Positions 40,144-47,906 of a DNA stretch of 64,000 nucleotides are shown here, in pieces. How positions within the stretch are numbered: position 1 is the first letter of the stretch; every line of letters begins with the position of its first letter. The DNA comes from Pseudomonas sp. H1h (GTDB taxonomy: Bacteria; Pseudomonadota; Gammaproteobacteria; Pseudomonadales; Pseudomonadaceae), in assembly GCF_000633255.1 (NCBI RefSeq), contig NZ_AYMJ01000003.1, positions 186,001 to 250,000 on the forward strand, in the 5' to 3' direction. The position numbers and the translations under genes are program-made. Under the pieces are notes generated by a model. It had not been told where the DNA came from and searched no databases. It saw nothing but the letters and a program-made list of their open reading frames with translations.

Positions 40144-40475
40144 AAGCAATTCGTCGGTTTGGGCAGGCCCGCCAGTTTCGCGGCGAGTTTGGCAGGGGTG
40201 CCTTTGAACAGTCGGTTCAGGTGCAGGCTGTTGCCTTTGTCCGGGCCGAGTTTCAGTGCGGTGTACTTGATCAGTGGACGCGTGGCCGGCGACAACTGGA
40301 ATTGCGCGTAGAAGTTGCGCAGCAGTTCGAGGACTTCCCAGTGTTCGGCGGTCAGTTCGATGCCTTCGGCGGCGGCGAGGGCGCCGGCGACATCACGGGA
40401 CCAGTCGCTGAGGTCGACCAGAAAGCCGTCCTTGTCCAGTTCGATGGCGCGGGCGCCGACGGTCAAAGAATTCAT
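40140..40475 (-). CDS. tusE: Sulfurtransferase TusE / DsrC-like
   Basis: 111-aa TusE that accepts sulfur from TusBCD and passes it to MnmA for tRNA 2-thiouridine synthesis. The penultimate cysteine, Cys110 (PTNCL end), is the active persulfide site of the DsrC/TusE family. DLSDWSRDVAGALAAAEGI and ELLRNFYAQFQLSPATRPL are conserved. Overlaps tusB by 4 nt and ybiB by 4 nt. Confidence 0.95.
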   Translation of the reverse strand: MNSLTVGARAIELDKDGFLVDLSDWSRDVAGALAAAEGIELTAEHWEVLELLRNFYAQFQLSPATRPLIKYTALKLGPDKGNSLHLNRLFKGTPAKLAAKLAGLPKPTNCL

Positions 40476-40765
40476 AGCCAGCTGTTGACCTTGTCGTGGT
40501 GAATCGACAGCTCGACAAAGCCCGGGTAATCGATGGCTTTGGCCCAGTCCGGCACCTGCACGGCACGCGCCTGCGCATCTTCGGCCAACACCCAGAGTTT
40601 CACCTGACGGCTTTGCAGCGCAGTGAACGGCGCGGTGCCGGGTTGCAGGGCATACACCGCGTCGCCGGACAGTAGCAAGGCATCCTTGGCGCCGATCACG
40701 CGCAGGCAACTGGTCAGGCGCTCGTCGCCGAACGGGGAATGAGACAACACATGCAAAGTCGACAT
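40472..40765 (-). CDS. tusB: Sulfurtransferase subunit TusB
   Basis: 97-aa DsrH/TusB subunit of the TusBCD hexamer. It begins MSTLHVLSHSPFGDERLTSC and contains the LLLSGDAVYAL segment typical of the family. It abuts tusC (shared base at 40765) and overlaps tusE by 4 nt. TusB is not itself catalytic in the E. coli relay. Confidence 0.93.
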   Translation of the reverse strand: MSTLHVLSHSPFGDERLTSCLRVIGAKDALLLSGDAVYALQPGTAPFTALQSRQVKLWVLAEDAQARAVQVPDWAKAIDYPGFVELSIHHDKVNSWL

Positions 40766-41121
40766 CAGAGGGTGATCACCTGATCGTAACGGTCAATAAG
40801 GGCGGTGATTTGCTCGGCGCCAAGTGGCTGCGCTTCGTCCAGCGACAGATCGCTCAGGCCACGCACGCTGGCGCTGTCGGCGCAATAGAACAACTCTTCA
40901 ACGCCGAACATCGGCAGCGCCTGCAGGTTGGCGCTCAGGTCTTTCTGCTGCAAGGCCTTGGCGTTTTGCCCGGCGGCCAGTTGCAGCACGCCGTCATCGA
41001 GAAACAGCAGGCCGATCGGCAGGTCGAACGCGCCACCGGCCAGCACGATGTCCAGCGCCTCGCGGGCGCCAGGGCCAGACCACGGCGACTGGCGGCTGAT
41101 GATCAACAGGGATTTGGCCAT
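40765..41121 (-). CDS. tusC: Sulfurtransferase subunit TusC
   Basis: 118-aa DsrF/TusC subunit, beginning MAKSLLIISRQSPWSGPGAR and with EALDIVLAGGAFDLPIGLLF, the family core. It lies 1 nt after tusD and joins tusB directly. Structural member of the TusBCD sulfur-relay complex. Confidence 0.94.
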   Translation of the reverse strand: MAKSLLIISRQSPWSGPGAREALDIVLAGGAFDLPIGLLFLDDGVLQLAAGQNAKALQQKDLSANLQALPMFGVEELFYCADSASVRGLSDLSLDEAQPLGAEQITALIDRYDQVITL

Positions 41122-41122
41122 G

Positions 41123-41515
41123 TTACGCGCCTCCGAAACAGATCAGTCGATCGGCGTCCTGCACCGCATCGTGCAACTGGCCGAGGCCGGACAGTTCCCA
41201 CGGTGCGCTGACCGAGACCGCCTCACGCTGGTAGCGCTTGGCTTCTTCGCCGTTCAATGCGCCACGGCGCAAAGCGGCGGCGATGCACACCACGCCGTCC
41301 AGTTGCTGCTGGGTGATGAATGCACGCCATTGTTTGGGCAGGTCCAGTTCGTCCTGCGGGGTAACCACCGCGTCGGAGGCGTTGTAGACGCCGTCCTGAT
41401 AGAAAAACAGCCGGACAATCTCATGCCCACCGGCCAGTGCTGCCTGAGCGAACAGCAGGGCGCGGCGAGAGGAGGGCGCATGGGCGGCGGAAAACAGCGC
41501 AATGGCGAATTTCAT
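41123..41515 (-). CDS. tusD: Sulfurtransferase subunit TusD
   Basis: 130-aa DsrE/TusD subunit. The active cysteine is Cys77 (DGVVCIAAALRRG), at the place of Cys78 in E. coli TusD; it takes sulfur from TusA. The start MKFAIALFSAAHAPSSRRA at 41515 is preferred over an upstream ATG. First gene of the tusDCB-tusE-ybiB operon. Confidence 0.95.
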   Translation of the reverse strand: MKFAIALFSAAHAPSSRRALLFAQAALAGGHEIVRLFFYQDGVYNASDAVVTPQDELDLPKQWRAFITQQQLDGVVCIAAALRRGALNGEEAKRYQREAVSVSAPWELSGLGQLHDAVQDADRLICFGGA

Positions 41516-41578
41516 GACAGACTCGATCAGCAAAACTGCGCTCATGATAAAGCTTTATGAAGTCATGCACATGCCCCC

Positions 41579-41667
41579 TGTGGGAGCGGGCTTGCTCGCG
41601 AAAGCGGTGGTTCAGTCAAAGATGTTTCGAATGACACGGCGCATTCGCGAGCAAGCCTGCTCCCGCA
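41579..41667. repeat. REPIN upstream of tusD
   Basis: Inverted REP cores at 41579-41602 and 41644-41667 (the second with a single change, CTCCCGCA). Confidence 0.82.
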
Positions 41668-41677
41668 AGAGCGCATT

Positions 41678-42382
41678 TCAGCGTGGCATGTAGCCAAGTT
41701 GCCAGCGCCGCGGAATGCTCAGCGACAGCACGCCAAGCACCGCCGCCAGCAATCCGCTGGCGAACAATGCCCGAAGCCCGAAATGATGCTCCAGCACCGC
41801 GCCCAGGATCGCACCGATGAACATGCCGGTCCACGGCACCAGTTGCACCCGCCAGCCGTTCCGGCGTTCGCCGAGCATCCAGCGCCCAAGTCCTCGACCA
41901 AACCGCGATAGCGCCCCGGTCACGTAGGTCAGGCCGACCGGCAACCCGTTCACTTCCTCGACCGCGGCGTTGAGCATGCCCATCGCGACGATCGCCGCCA
42001 GCAGCGCCGGCAGTTGCGTGTCTGATGGCAACGCGGCTGCCACGCAGAGCAGGGTGGCGATGCATAGCAACAACGGCAGTGTGCGCCGCCCGCCCACCCG
42101 CCCGATCACAATCCCCAGGGCATTGCCGAGCACAAACGTGGCGACAAGGATGACCAGGCGCAATGTCAGCCCCAGATCGCCGACACTGATCGCCACTGCC
42201 AGCCGTGTGGTGTTGCCGCTCATGAACGAGACGAAATCGCCGCTGGCCATGAAGCCGATGGCGTCGGTCATCCCGGCCAGTACCGACAGGCTGGCCACCA
42301 GTGCCAGACCGATGCGCCCGCGCCATTTCTGCCGATGCAGATGCCCGGAAGTGGCGCGGTGAGTGGAGGTGGAGGGCAGCAT
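41678..42382 (-). CDS. YoaK/DUF1275-family membrane protein
   Basis: 234-aa integral membrane protein with about six transmembrane helices and the DUF1275 pattern GMTDAIGFMASGDFVSFMSGNTTRLA in helix 1-2. Proteins of this family are often called YoaK and have no established function. Residues 1-20 are a short basic cytosolic leader. No operon partner: a 19-nt gap separates it from the DUF6388-like gene upstream on the same strand. Confidence 0.88.
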   Translation of the reverse strand: MLPSTSTHRATSGHLHRQKWRGRIGLALVASLSVLAGMTDAIGFMASGDFVSFMSGNTTRLAVAISVGDLGLTLRLVILVATFVLGNALGIVIGRVGGRRTLPLLLCIATLLCVAAALPSDTQLPALLAAIVAMGMLNAAVEEVNGLPVGLTYVTGALSRFGRGLGRWMLGERRNGWRVQLVPWTGMFIGAILGAVLEHHFGLRALFASGLLAAVLGVLSLSIPRRWQLGYMPR

Positions 42383-42401
42383 CGATATCCTTGAGCGGTT
42401 G

Positions 42402-42731
42402 TTAGGGTTCCAGCCCGTACAGGTCGCAATAATCCGCCCAGCTCATGTGCGCCATTTCCGCCACTTCGCGATGCACCTCCATGCGCTGGGCCTGATACTC
42501 CTCGGGCGTTGCCGCCGTCAGCAGCAAGGTCAATTCCCAGGCGAACAGGCCTTGATTCTCAGCCTCGGCCTCGAAGGCCTCGTGCAGGCGCTCTTCACGG
42601 TATTGCGCCGCCGTTTCACCTTTGGCCTGGGCCAGCAGCGGGTTGAGATGATCGAGGGTTTCGCGCAGTTCGGGGCGTGCGTCGAGAAACAGTTTCAGGG
42701 CTTGTTCATGTCGCTGATCGGTGGGCGCCAT
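42402..42731 (-). CDS. Small hypothetical protein, DUF6388-like
   Basis: 109-aa soluble, acidic, helix-rich protein, best matched in memory to the small Pseudomonas DUF6388 group (MAPTDQRHEQALKLFLDARP). No catalytic motif, signal peptide or membrane segment. The start at 42731 is supported by an AAGGAA Shine-Dalgarno. It is adjacent to the YoaK-like gene and may share its transcript. Function unknown. Confidence 0.75.
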   Translation of the reverse strand: MAPTDQRHEQALKLFLDARPELRETLDHLNPLLAQAKGETAAQYREERLHEAFEAEAENQGLFAWELTLLLTAATPEEYQAQRMEVHREVAEMAHMSWADYCDLYGLEP

Positions 42732-42865
42732 GTGCGTTCCTTGTGAGGCTGATGACCCTAGGGTGCCGGAGCGGCCCGTGCGTGTCGCGCTATTAATGCA
42801 GTAAAGCAGAACGATTTTGCCTGTTGCGGTGATACAGTCCGCTTTTTTCTGAATGAGCGAATGCA

Positions 42866-43216
42866 ATGCGAATTCTGATGGTAGCGCTGGCCGCGACGGT
42901 GTTGGCCGGCTGCGCGGGATCGGTAATGGACGATTCTCGCACCAAAGCCCCCTACAAGGTCCTGACCTCGGACAAACCCGAGAAAGTCGTGGCCCAGTGC
43001 GTGCAATTCGGCTGGCAGGACGAAGCGGTGTTCGGCGTGGATGCCGGGGCGTATCTGCAACCGGGCAAGAAGGGCGGGTCGACGGTTTATACCCGTTCGG
43101 CGGAATCGTTTGTTGACGTATCCACCGATGCTTCCGGGACCGTGCTCAATTACTACGTGCAGAAGGATGACTTTGTTGCCAAGCGGCGGTTGGCGGCGTT
43201 GGCGACCTGTCTCTGA
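42866..43216 (+). CDS. Small lipoprotein of unknown function
   Basis: 116-aa protein with a signal peptide and lipobox LAGC (acylated Cys16). The mature part begins AGSVMDDSRTKAPYKVL. The residue after Cys16 is Ala, so sorting to the outer membrane is likely. No known domain is recognised; two further cysteines (QCVQ and the C-terminal TCL) could form a disulfide. Divergent from the DUF6388-like gene. Confidence 0.8.
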   Translation: MRILMVALAATVLAGCAGSVMDDSRTKAPYKVLTSDKPEKVVAQCVQFGWQDEAVFGVDAGAYLQPGKKGGSTVYTRSAESFVDVSTDASGTVLNYYVQKDDFVAKRRLAALATCL

Positions 43217-43240
43217 TCAGGCGTTGAGGCAACTGCCGTC

Positions 43241-43312
43241 ATCGCGAGCAGGCTCACTCCTACGTTGGATTTGCGTTTGCCACCATCCTGTAGGTGTGAT
43301 CCTGCTCGCGAA
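43241..43312. repeat. Degenerate REP pair
   Basis: Two decayed REP halves (ATCGCGAGCAGGCTCACTCC and ATCCTGCTCGCGAA) face each other in the gap between the lipoprotein and GNAT genes. Confidence 0.6.
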
Positions 43313-43324
43313 GAGTCCTGCGGA

Positions 43325-43750
43325 TCAGCCGATCAACCGCTTCTGGAAATAATGGCGGCTGTGCCCCGGCGGGTAATCGATGATCTCGCCAAACTGGCTG
43401 AATCCCAGCTTCTTGTAGAATTCCGGCGCCTGAAAATCAAAGGTGTCCAGCCAGATCCCCAGGCAACGCTTCTCGTTGGCCAGTTCTTCGGCCATGGCCA
43501 TCAGTCTTGAGCCAATGCCCTGGCCGCGCCCCTGTTCCGGCACTGAAAGCAACTCGATGTACATCCACTGGAAAATCACCCGGCCGTACAAACCGCCGAG
43601 AATCGCGTCGTGTTCATCCCGCACCATCAGCGCGAAAGGTTCCGACGTGGAGCCGCCGGTCTTGGCGTCGTTATAGGCAATCAGTGGCTCGAGAATGGCT
43701 TTGCGTTGTTCTTCGGTGGGGTTCTGCGACAACTCGATTCGCAACGTCAT
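43325..43750 (-). CDS. GNAT-family N-acetyltransferase
   Basis: 141-aa GNAT enzyme. Acetyl-CoA motif A is VPEQGRGQGIGSRLMAMAEE, with the R/Q-x-x-G-x-G signature, and the C-terminal FQAPEFYKKLGFSQFGEI completes the fold. The C-terminus PPGHSRHYFQKRL is typical of small antibiotic- or metabolite-modifying GNATs. Start MTLRIELSQNPTEEQ at 43750. Substrate unknown. Confidence 0.85.
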   Translation of the reverse strand: MTLRIELSQNPTEEQRKAILEPLIAYNDAKTGGSTSEPFALMVRDEHDAILGGLYGRVIFQWMYIELLSVPEQGRGQGIGSRLMAMAEELANEKRCLGIWLDTFDFQAPEFYKKLGFSQFGEIIDYPPGHSRHYFQKRLIG

Positions 43751-43898
43751 GTGCAACTTCCTTGTGAGATGAACTCGCAGCCTATCCTGTCCGGAGGGCG
43801 TGTTCCAAGTCCTTCCTCAACCCTTTGGAACCGTCGTTGATGCGCTGGGGTCTAGCCTTTACAGCGTCATTTCCGAACGCGGTTGATGAGGACCCTCC

Positions 43899-44336
43899 AT
43901 GAACATTTTCGAAGCCCTTCGCGAAAGCCACGACCGCCAGCGCAGTTACGCCAGGATTCTGGTGCAAACCAGCGGCGACACCCCCGAACGGGTTGAGGCC
44001 TACCAGCAGCTCAAGGCTGAGCTGCAGGCCCACGAAACGGCCGAGGAGCGCCACTTCTACATCCCGCTGATGGAGTTCGACAACGGTGTCGACCTCAGTC
44101 GCCATGCCATCGCCGAGCACCATGAAATGGATGAAATGATGGAAGAACTGGACGAGACCGAGATGTCCAGCCCGGCGTGGCTGGCAATCGCGAAGAAGCT
44201 CTCGGACAAGGTCCATCACCATCTCAAGGAAGAAGAGCAGAAGTTCTTCCAGATGGCCGGCAAGTTGCTCGACGACAAACAAAAGGAACAGCTCGCCGGC
44301 CAATACGAAAAGGAATACCAGGCACAACTGCCGTGA
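43899..44336 (+). CDS. Hemerythrin-domain protein
   Basis: 145-aa four-helix hemerythrin HHE-domain protein. The likely di-iron ligands are spaced along the helices as ESHDRQR, HETAEERHFYIP, AEHHEMDEMMEE and HHHLKEEEQKFF. Such proteins bind O2 or respond to NO and oxidative stress. Single gene with an A/GAGGA-type Shine-Dalgarno. The C-terminal QKEQLAGQYEKEY is a charged tail. Confidence 0.9.
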   Translation: MNIFEALRESHDRQRSYARILVQTSGDTPERVEAYQQLKAELQAHETAEERHFYIPLMEFDNGVDLSRHAIAEHHEMDEMMEELDETEMSSPAWLAIAKKLSDKVHHHLKEEEQKFFQMAGKLLDDKQKEQLAGQYEKEYQAQLP

Positions 44337-44411
44337 ACGGTGAATGGCGGTTTTTGCAGCGTTGGCGTGTAGTCTTTTAGCCATGCGTCGGGTGGGTTTT
44401 GTCGCAATAGA

Positions 44412-44427
44412 CTGTATATACATCCAG
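44412..44427. promoter_or_regulatory. LexA-like SOS box upstream of the chitinolytic operon
   Basis: CTG-TATATACATC-CAG agrees with the palindromic SOS-box consensus (CTGTATATATATACAG) at 14 of 16 positions. It overlaps a TATACA hexamer that could be a -10 element. It is 132 nt upstream of the LPMO start and 75 nt after the hemerythrin stop. Confidence 0.5.
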
Positions 44428-44514
44428 TATTTTCGGCGTTTTCAGCCATCAAGGGTGAATGCCTGCGCCAAAACCGCCGATGGACAAAAAATCCACCTCC
44501 GTTAGCTTGAAGGC

Positions 44515-44533
44515 CTCTCCTCGGGAAGGAGAG
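44515..44533 (+). promoter_or_regulatory. GGA-loop hairpin in LPMO leader (possible RsmA site)
   Basis: 7-bp perfect stem (44515-44521 with 44527-44533) presenting CGGGA in the loop, 25 nt before the LPMO ATG. RsmA/CsrA proteins bind GGA in hairpin loops. A second GGA lies in the Shine-Dalgarno at 44548-44550. Confidence 0.45.
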
Positions 44534-44558
44534 TTCTTAAATCAACGGAGTGAACAAC

Positions 44559-45194
44559 ATGAATCAAGCAAATCCTGAAACCCAACTGCGACACGGTCGC
44601 GTCACCTCCCCAGCCAGCCGTGGCTCGGTCGCCATCGACCTTGGTCTGCTGGCCGGCTGGCAAGTCAACGAAATGGAAGGCGGCAAGAACTTCCCGGCAC
44701 TCGCGGCCGGGCCGTTCCCGGCGCCGTATGGCTCCGACAGTGACAGCGTCACGCCGCCGGCCGATGGCTACGTCCTCAGTGGCGGCAAGGCCGATGCCCG
44801 TGATTGCGTGAACTTCACCAGCGCCGAAATGAGCAAGAAGCTCAATCGCCCATTCGAGTGGCCGCTGCTCAACGTCACCCCGGGCCAGACTCTCAAGGTC
44901 AACTGGGTGTACACCGCGCCGCACACCACCCGTGGTTATCGCTGGCTGATCACCAAGGATGGCTGGGATCCGCAGCAGCGCATCAGCCGTGCGCAACTGG
45001 AAGCACAACCGTTCTTCGAGGATTTCTACACCCAAGTGCCGTACTACAGTCATGCGGGTGAGATGAAGGCCAAGGTCGATCACGAAGTGAAACTGCCGGC
45101 CAACAAGAAGGGGCATCACGTCATCGTGCTGATGTGGATCGTCGCCAACACGGGCAACGCGTTCTATCAGGCGTTCGACGTCGACTTCAAATAA
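44559..45194 (+). CDS. Leaderless AA10 lytic polysaccharide monooxygenase (chitin-binding)
   Basis: 211-aa single-domain LPMO. The AA10 copper brace is recognisable: His12 in RHGRVTSPASRG and His122 in TAPHTTRGYRW, with the axial aromatic in NAFYQAFDV near the C-terminus. In active LPMOs the first His is the mature N-terminus after Sec cleavage. Here it is preceded by MNQANPETQLR, which is polar and not a signal peptide, so export and N-terminal trimming must occur another way. The start at 44559 has GGAG 8 nt upstream. It forms an operon with the chitinase 43 nt downstream. Confidence 0.9.
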   Translation: MNQANPETQLRHGRVTSPASRGSVAIDLGLLAGWQVNEMEGGKNFPALAAGPFPAPYGSDSDSVTPPADGYVLSGGKADARDCVNFTSAEMSKKLNRPFEWPLLNVTPGQTLKVNWVYTAPHTTRGYRWLITKDGWDPQQRISRAQLEAQPFFEDFYTQVPYYSHAGEMKAKVDHEVKLPANKKGHHVIVLMWIVANTGNAFYQAFDVDFK

Positions 45195-45219
45195 CGGCGC
45201 AACGTCGCCAAATTCACAG

Positions 45220-45237
45220 GTTCTGAAGGATTAGAAC
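45220..45237 (+). promoter_or_regulatory. Shine-Dalgarno-sequestering hairpin before chitinase
   Basis: GTTCT (45220-45224) and AGAAC (45233-45237) form a perfect 5-bp stem directly abutting the ATG. The 8-nt loop GAAGGATT contains the Shine-Dalgarno and a GGA. This is the layout of RsmA/CsrA targets that block ribosome access. Confidence 0.5.
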
Positions 45238-46296
45238 ATGTCAAAAATCGACTTTTCATTGATGCAAAACGCGGCGGGTGACGCTGCTTCGTTAATGCCG
45301 AGCATCGCCGGCAAGAAGATCCTTATGGGCTTCTGGCACAACTGGCCGGCCGGTCCGAGTGACGGCTACCGTCAGGGCCGGTTCGCCGAAATGCCGCTGG
45401 AGGCAGTGCCCAAGGAGTACAACGTGGTCGCGGTGGCGTTCATGAAGGGCAGCGGAATTCCGACCTTCAAGCCATACAACGTCTCCGATGCCGAGTTTCG
45501 TCGTCAGGTCGGCGTGCTCAACAGTCAGGGGCGGGCGGTACTGATCTCCCTGGGTGGTGCCGATGCGCACATCGAACTGCGTGCCGGACAAGAACAGCCG
45601 CTGGCCAATGAAATCATCCGCCTGGTGGAAACCTATGGCTTCGATGGACTGGACATCGATCTTGAACAGAGCGCGATTGATTTCGCTGCCAACAAGACCG
45701 TGCTCCCGGCCGCACTGAAACTGGTCAAGGATCACTACGCAGGCCAGGGCAAGCACTTCATCATCAGCATGGCCCCGGAGTTTCCGTACCTGACCACCAA
45801 TGGCAAGTACGTCGGTTACCTGCAGGCGCTCGAAGGCTACTACGACTTCATCGCCCCGCAGTTCTATAACCAGGGCGGGGACGGGGTCTGGGTGCCGGAA
45901 GCCAACAACGGCAACGGTGCGTGGATCGCGCAGAACAACGACGCGCTGAAAGAGGACTTCCTCTATTACCTGACCGAAAGTCTGGTGACCGGTACCCGTG
46001 GCTTCACCAAAATCCCGGCAGACAAATTCGTGATCGGCCTGCCGGCCAACGTTGACGCCGCCGCTACCGGTTATGTGATCGACAGCACCGCAGTGGGCAA
46101 TGCGCTCAAGCGCCTGGCGATCAAAGGTCTGCCGATCAAGGGGCTGATGACCTGGTCGGTGAACTGGGACAACGGCGCCAGCAAGGACCGCGTGCCGTAC
46201 AACTGGGAATTCAGTCGGCGTTATGGACCGCTGATTCACGGAGCCCGCACAGCGGCGCAGGAGACGGATGACGCGTTGTCGCGCCTCGCCCGTTAA
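45238..46296 (+). CDS. Leaderless GH18 chitinase
   Basis: 352-aa glycoside hydrolase family 18 enzyme that cleaves chitin. The catalytic motif is complete: FDGLDIDLE, with Asp136, Asp139, Asp141 and proton donor Glu143. The preceding VLISLGGADA is the SxGG strand. It has no signal peptide, like P. aeruginosa ChiC, a chitinase secreted without a classical leader. No separate chitin-binding domain is visible; the LPMO encoded upstream may provide that function. Followed by a strong terminator. Confidence 0.93.
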   Translation: MSKIDFSLMQNAAGDAASLMPSIAGKKILMGFWHNWPAGPSDGYRQGRFAEMPLEAVPKEYNVVAVAFMKGSGIPTFKPYNVSDAEFRRQVGVLNSQGRAVLISLGGADAHIELRAGQEQPLANEIIRLVETYGFDGLDIDLEQSAIDFAANKTVLPAALKLVKDHYAGQGKHFIISMAPEFPYLTTNGKYVGYLQALEGYYDFIAPQFYNQGGDGVWVPEANNGNGAWIAQNNDALKEDFLYYLTESLVTGTRGFTKIPADKFVIGLPANVDAAATGYVIDSTAVGNALKRLAIKGLPIKGLMTWSVNWDNGASKDRVPYNWEFSRRYGPLIHGARTAAQETDDALSRLAR

Positions 46297-46309
46297 ACGC
46301 AAATAAAGA

Positions 46310-46336
46310 AGCCCGGTAGCGCTGCCGGGCTTTTTT
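46310..46336 (+). terminator. Terminator of the LPMO-chitinase operon
   Basis: 7-bp GC-rich stem (46310-46316 with 46325-46331) followed by T6, 13 nt after the chitinase stop. It also marks the left border of the cycloserine-type cluster. Confidence 0.92.
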
Positions 46337-46392
46337 GTGCAGCCAGAGTGCTGAAGGGGCTGAGGTGAATGGCCATCGGGCGGGTCGTTTAT

Positions 46393-47871
46393 TCAAGCGT
46401 GGTGTTCGGCGCCTTGAGTGAATGAGTTGATAAGATCCAGCAGGCAGGCAGCAGCATGGTTTATCTGCTCATCAGTGAGGGCTGCGTAGCCAATCAATAC
46501 GCCTGGTTTGACCGTGTGGCTGCTGGTAAACGCCGAGACGGGTTGCAGGCAGAGGTTGAAGAGGGTCGCGCGTGCGCAGAACTCTTCTTCATCAATGCCG
46601 GCCGGGAGTGACAGCACAAAGTGCAGCCCGGATTGCTCGCCGGAAATTTCCAGATCAGGGTTTTCTCGCAGTTTGGCGATCAACAAATCTCTTCGATGCT
46701 GATACGTCTGCCGGGAAATCCGCAGGTGTCGGACATATTTTCCGGTGCAAAGAAACTGGTTGAGCGCAAGCTGGCCGAGTATGCCTGGGGTCTGCCCGGT
46801 GTCTTCGATAAGGTTGATTATTTTCTTCTGCAAGTGCCTGGGAATAACCATGAAGCCCAGGCGAAAGTTGCTGAACAGGGTTTTATTGAAGCTGCCGCAG
46901 AAAATAACCCGGTCATGTTTATCTATCGATTTGATGGCGGGAAGGGGAGCACTGCCGTAGTTGTACTCGCTGTCATAGTCGTCTTCGATAACGATCGCAT
47001 TCATTTCTTTCGCCGAGGCCAGTAGTGCCTGGCGTCTTTCCATGCTCATGCAAACGCCCAACGGGGCCTGATGTGAGGGCGTTACATAAACAGCGTGGAC
47101 TTGCTTGATTCGAGACAACGCTTCAACGATCAAACCCGCATTGTCGACTGGAATGTCGATGATGGTGTTGGCGGAACAATTGAATATTCGCCTTGCCCAG
47201 TAATAACCAGGGTCTTCCATTGCAACTACTGCATCTTTTCCCAGTACCCGACTGATCAAGTCAAGGCAGTGCCTGATGCCGTGAGTGATCACGATGTCCT
47301 GAGGCGAACAATCAATGCCCCGATAGATCTGGATATGATCACAAATAGACTTTCGCAAGTTTTCATCGCCTCCCAGCGACGAAGCCGATACTGCGGTGGC
47401 GAGGTCTTTGGCCGAAGGTGTGCAGAGCGACTTCACATCTTTCTCTTCAAGCAAACCGGGATCGGCCAGCCTGGAAATAAACGGTACATAAGGCTGTAAG
47501 TAGGTGATTGGCGCAGGTGTTTCAGATGACCGGTCGGTATTAGGCCTGACTTGCAGTTCTGGGGTTTTGGCTGCCGCGAGCAGATTGTCCGGCAATGTCG
47601 CGCAGACAATCGAACCGGCACCTCGTTTGCGAAGGATGAAACCTTCTTCGCGTAATTGATCGAAAACCGTCTCCAGAGTACCTCGGGAAACGCCCCATCT
47701 TTGTGAGAGCGTGCGGGTGGAGGGCAGTGCTTCGCCGGGCGCAAGCCGCCGCGAGCTGATGAGGTGTTCAAGGAAACGATACAAAAGCTGGTGTTTGGTG
47801 GACAGCGAATGTGAGGTCAATTCGAACGGCAAGACTAGATCGAGGCCAATTGGCCGCTTACCTCTGGTCAT
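46393..47871 (-). CDS. MocR-type transcription regulator (GntR HTH + aminotransferase domain)
   Basis: 492-aa PLP-dependent regulator. Residues ~25-90 are a GntR winged helix-turn-helix (ALPSTRTLSQRWGVSRGTLE). Residues ~120-480 form a type I aminotransferase fold with EDDYDSEY (296-303) and PLP lysine Lys330 in GSFNKTLFSNFR. It is divergent from the cluster operon and is the likely pathway regulator. Cycloserine reacts with PLP, so the domain could sense the product directly (inference). The ATG at 47871 is preferred to a TTG 15 nt upstream. Its base composition is noticeably more A/T-rich than the flanking core genes, hinting at acquisition. Confidence 0.9.
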   Translation of the reverse strand: MTRGKRPIGLDLVLPFELTSHSLSTKHQLLYRFLEHLISSRRLAPGEALPSTRTLSQRWGVSRGTLETVFDQLREEGFILRKRGAGSIVCATLPDNLLAAAKTPELQVRPNTDRSSETPAPITYLQPYVPFISRLADPGLLEEKDVKSLCTPSAKDLATAVSASSLGGDENLRKSICDHIQIYRGIDCSPQDIVITHGIRHCLDLISRVLGKDAVVAMEDPGYYWARRIFNCSANTIIDIPVDNAGLIVEALSRIKQVHAVYVTPSHQAPLGVCMSMERRQALLASAKEMNAIVIEDDYDSEYNYGSAPLPAIKSIDKHDRVIFCGSFNKTLFSNFRLGFMVIPRHLQKKIINLIEDTGQTPGILGQLALNQFLCTGKYVRHLRISRQTYQHRRDLLIAKLRENPDLEISGEQSGLHFVLSLPAGIDEEEFCARATLFNLCLQPVSAFTSSHTVKPGVLIGYAALTDEQINHAAACLLDLINSFTQGAEHHA

Positions 47872-47887
47872 AGTGGTACACACCAAA

Positions 47888-47902
47888 ATCCATTTAATGG
47901 AT
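47888..47902. promoter_or_regulatory. 15-bp palindromic operator in the MocR/cluster divergent region
   Basis: ATCCATT-T-AATGGAT is a perfect inverted repeat with 7-bp arms. It sits at the predicted transcription start of the regulator gene and overlaps the -35 window of a possible plus-strand promoter (TACAAA at 47921-47926 as -10). This suits autorepression combined with activation of the operon. Confidence 0.55.
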
Positions 47903-47906
47903 CTTC

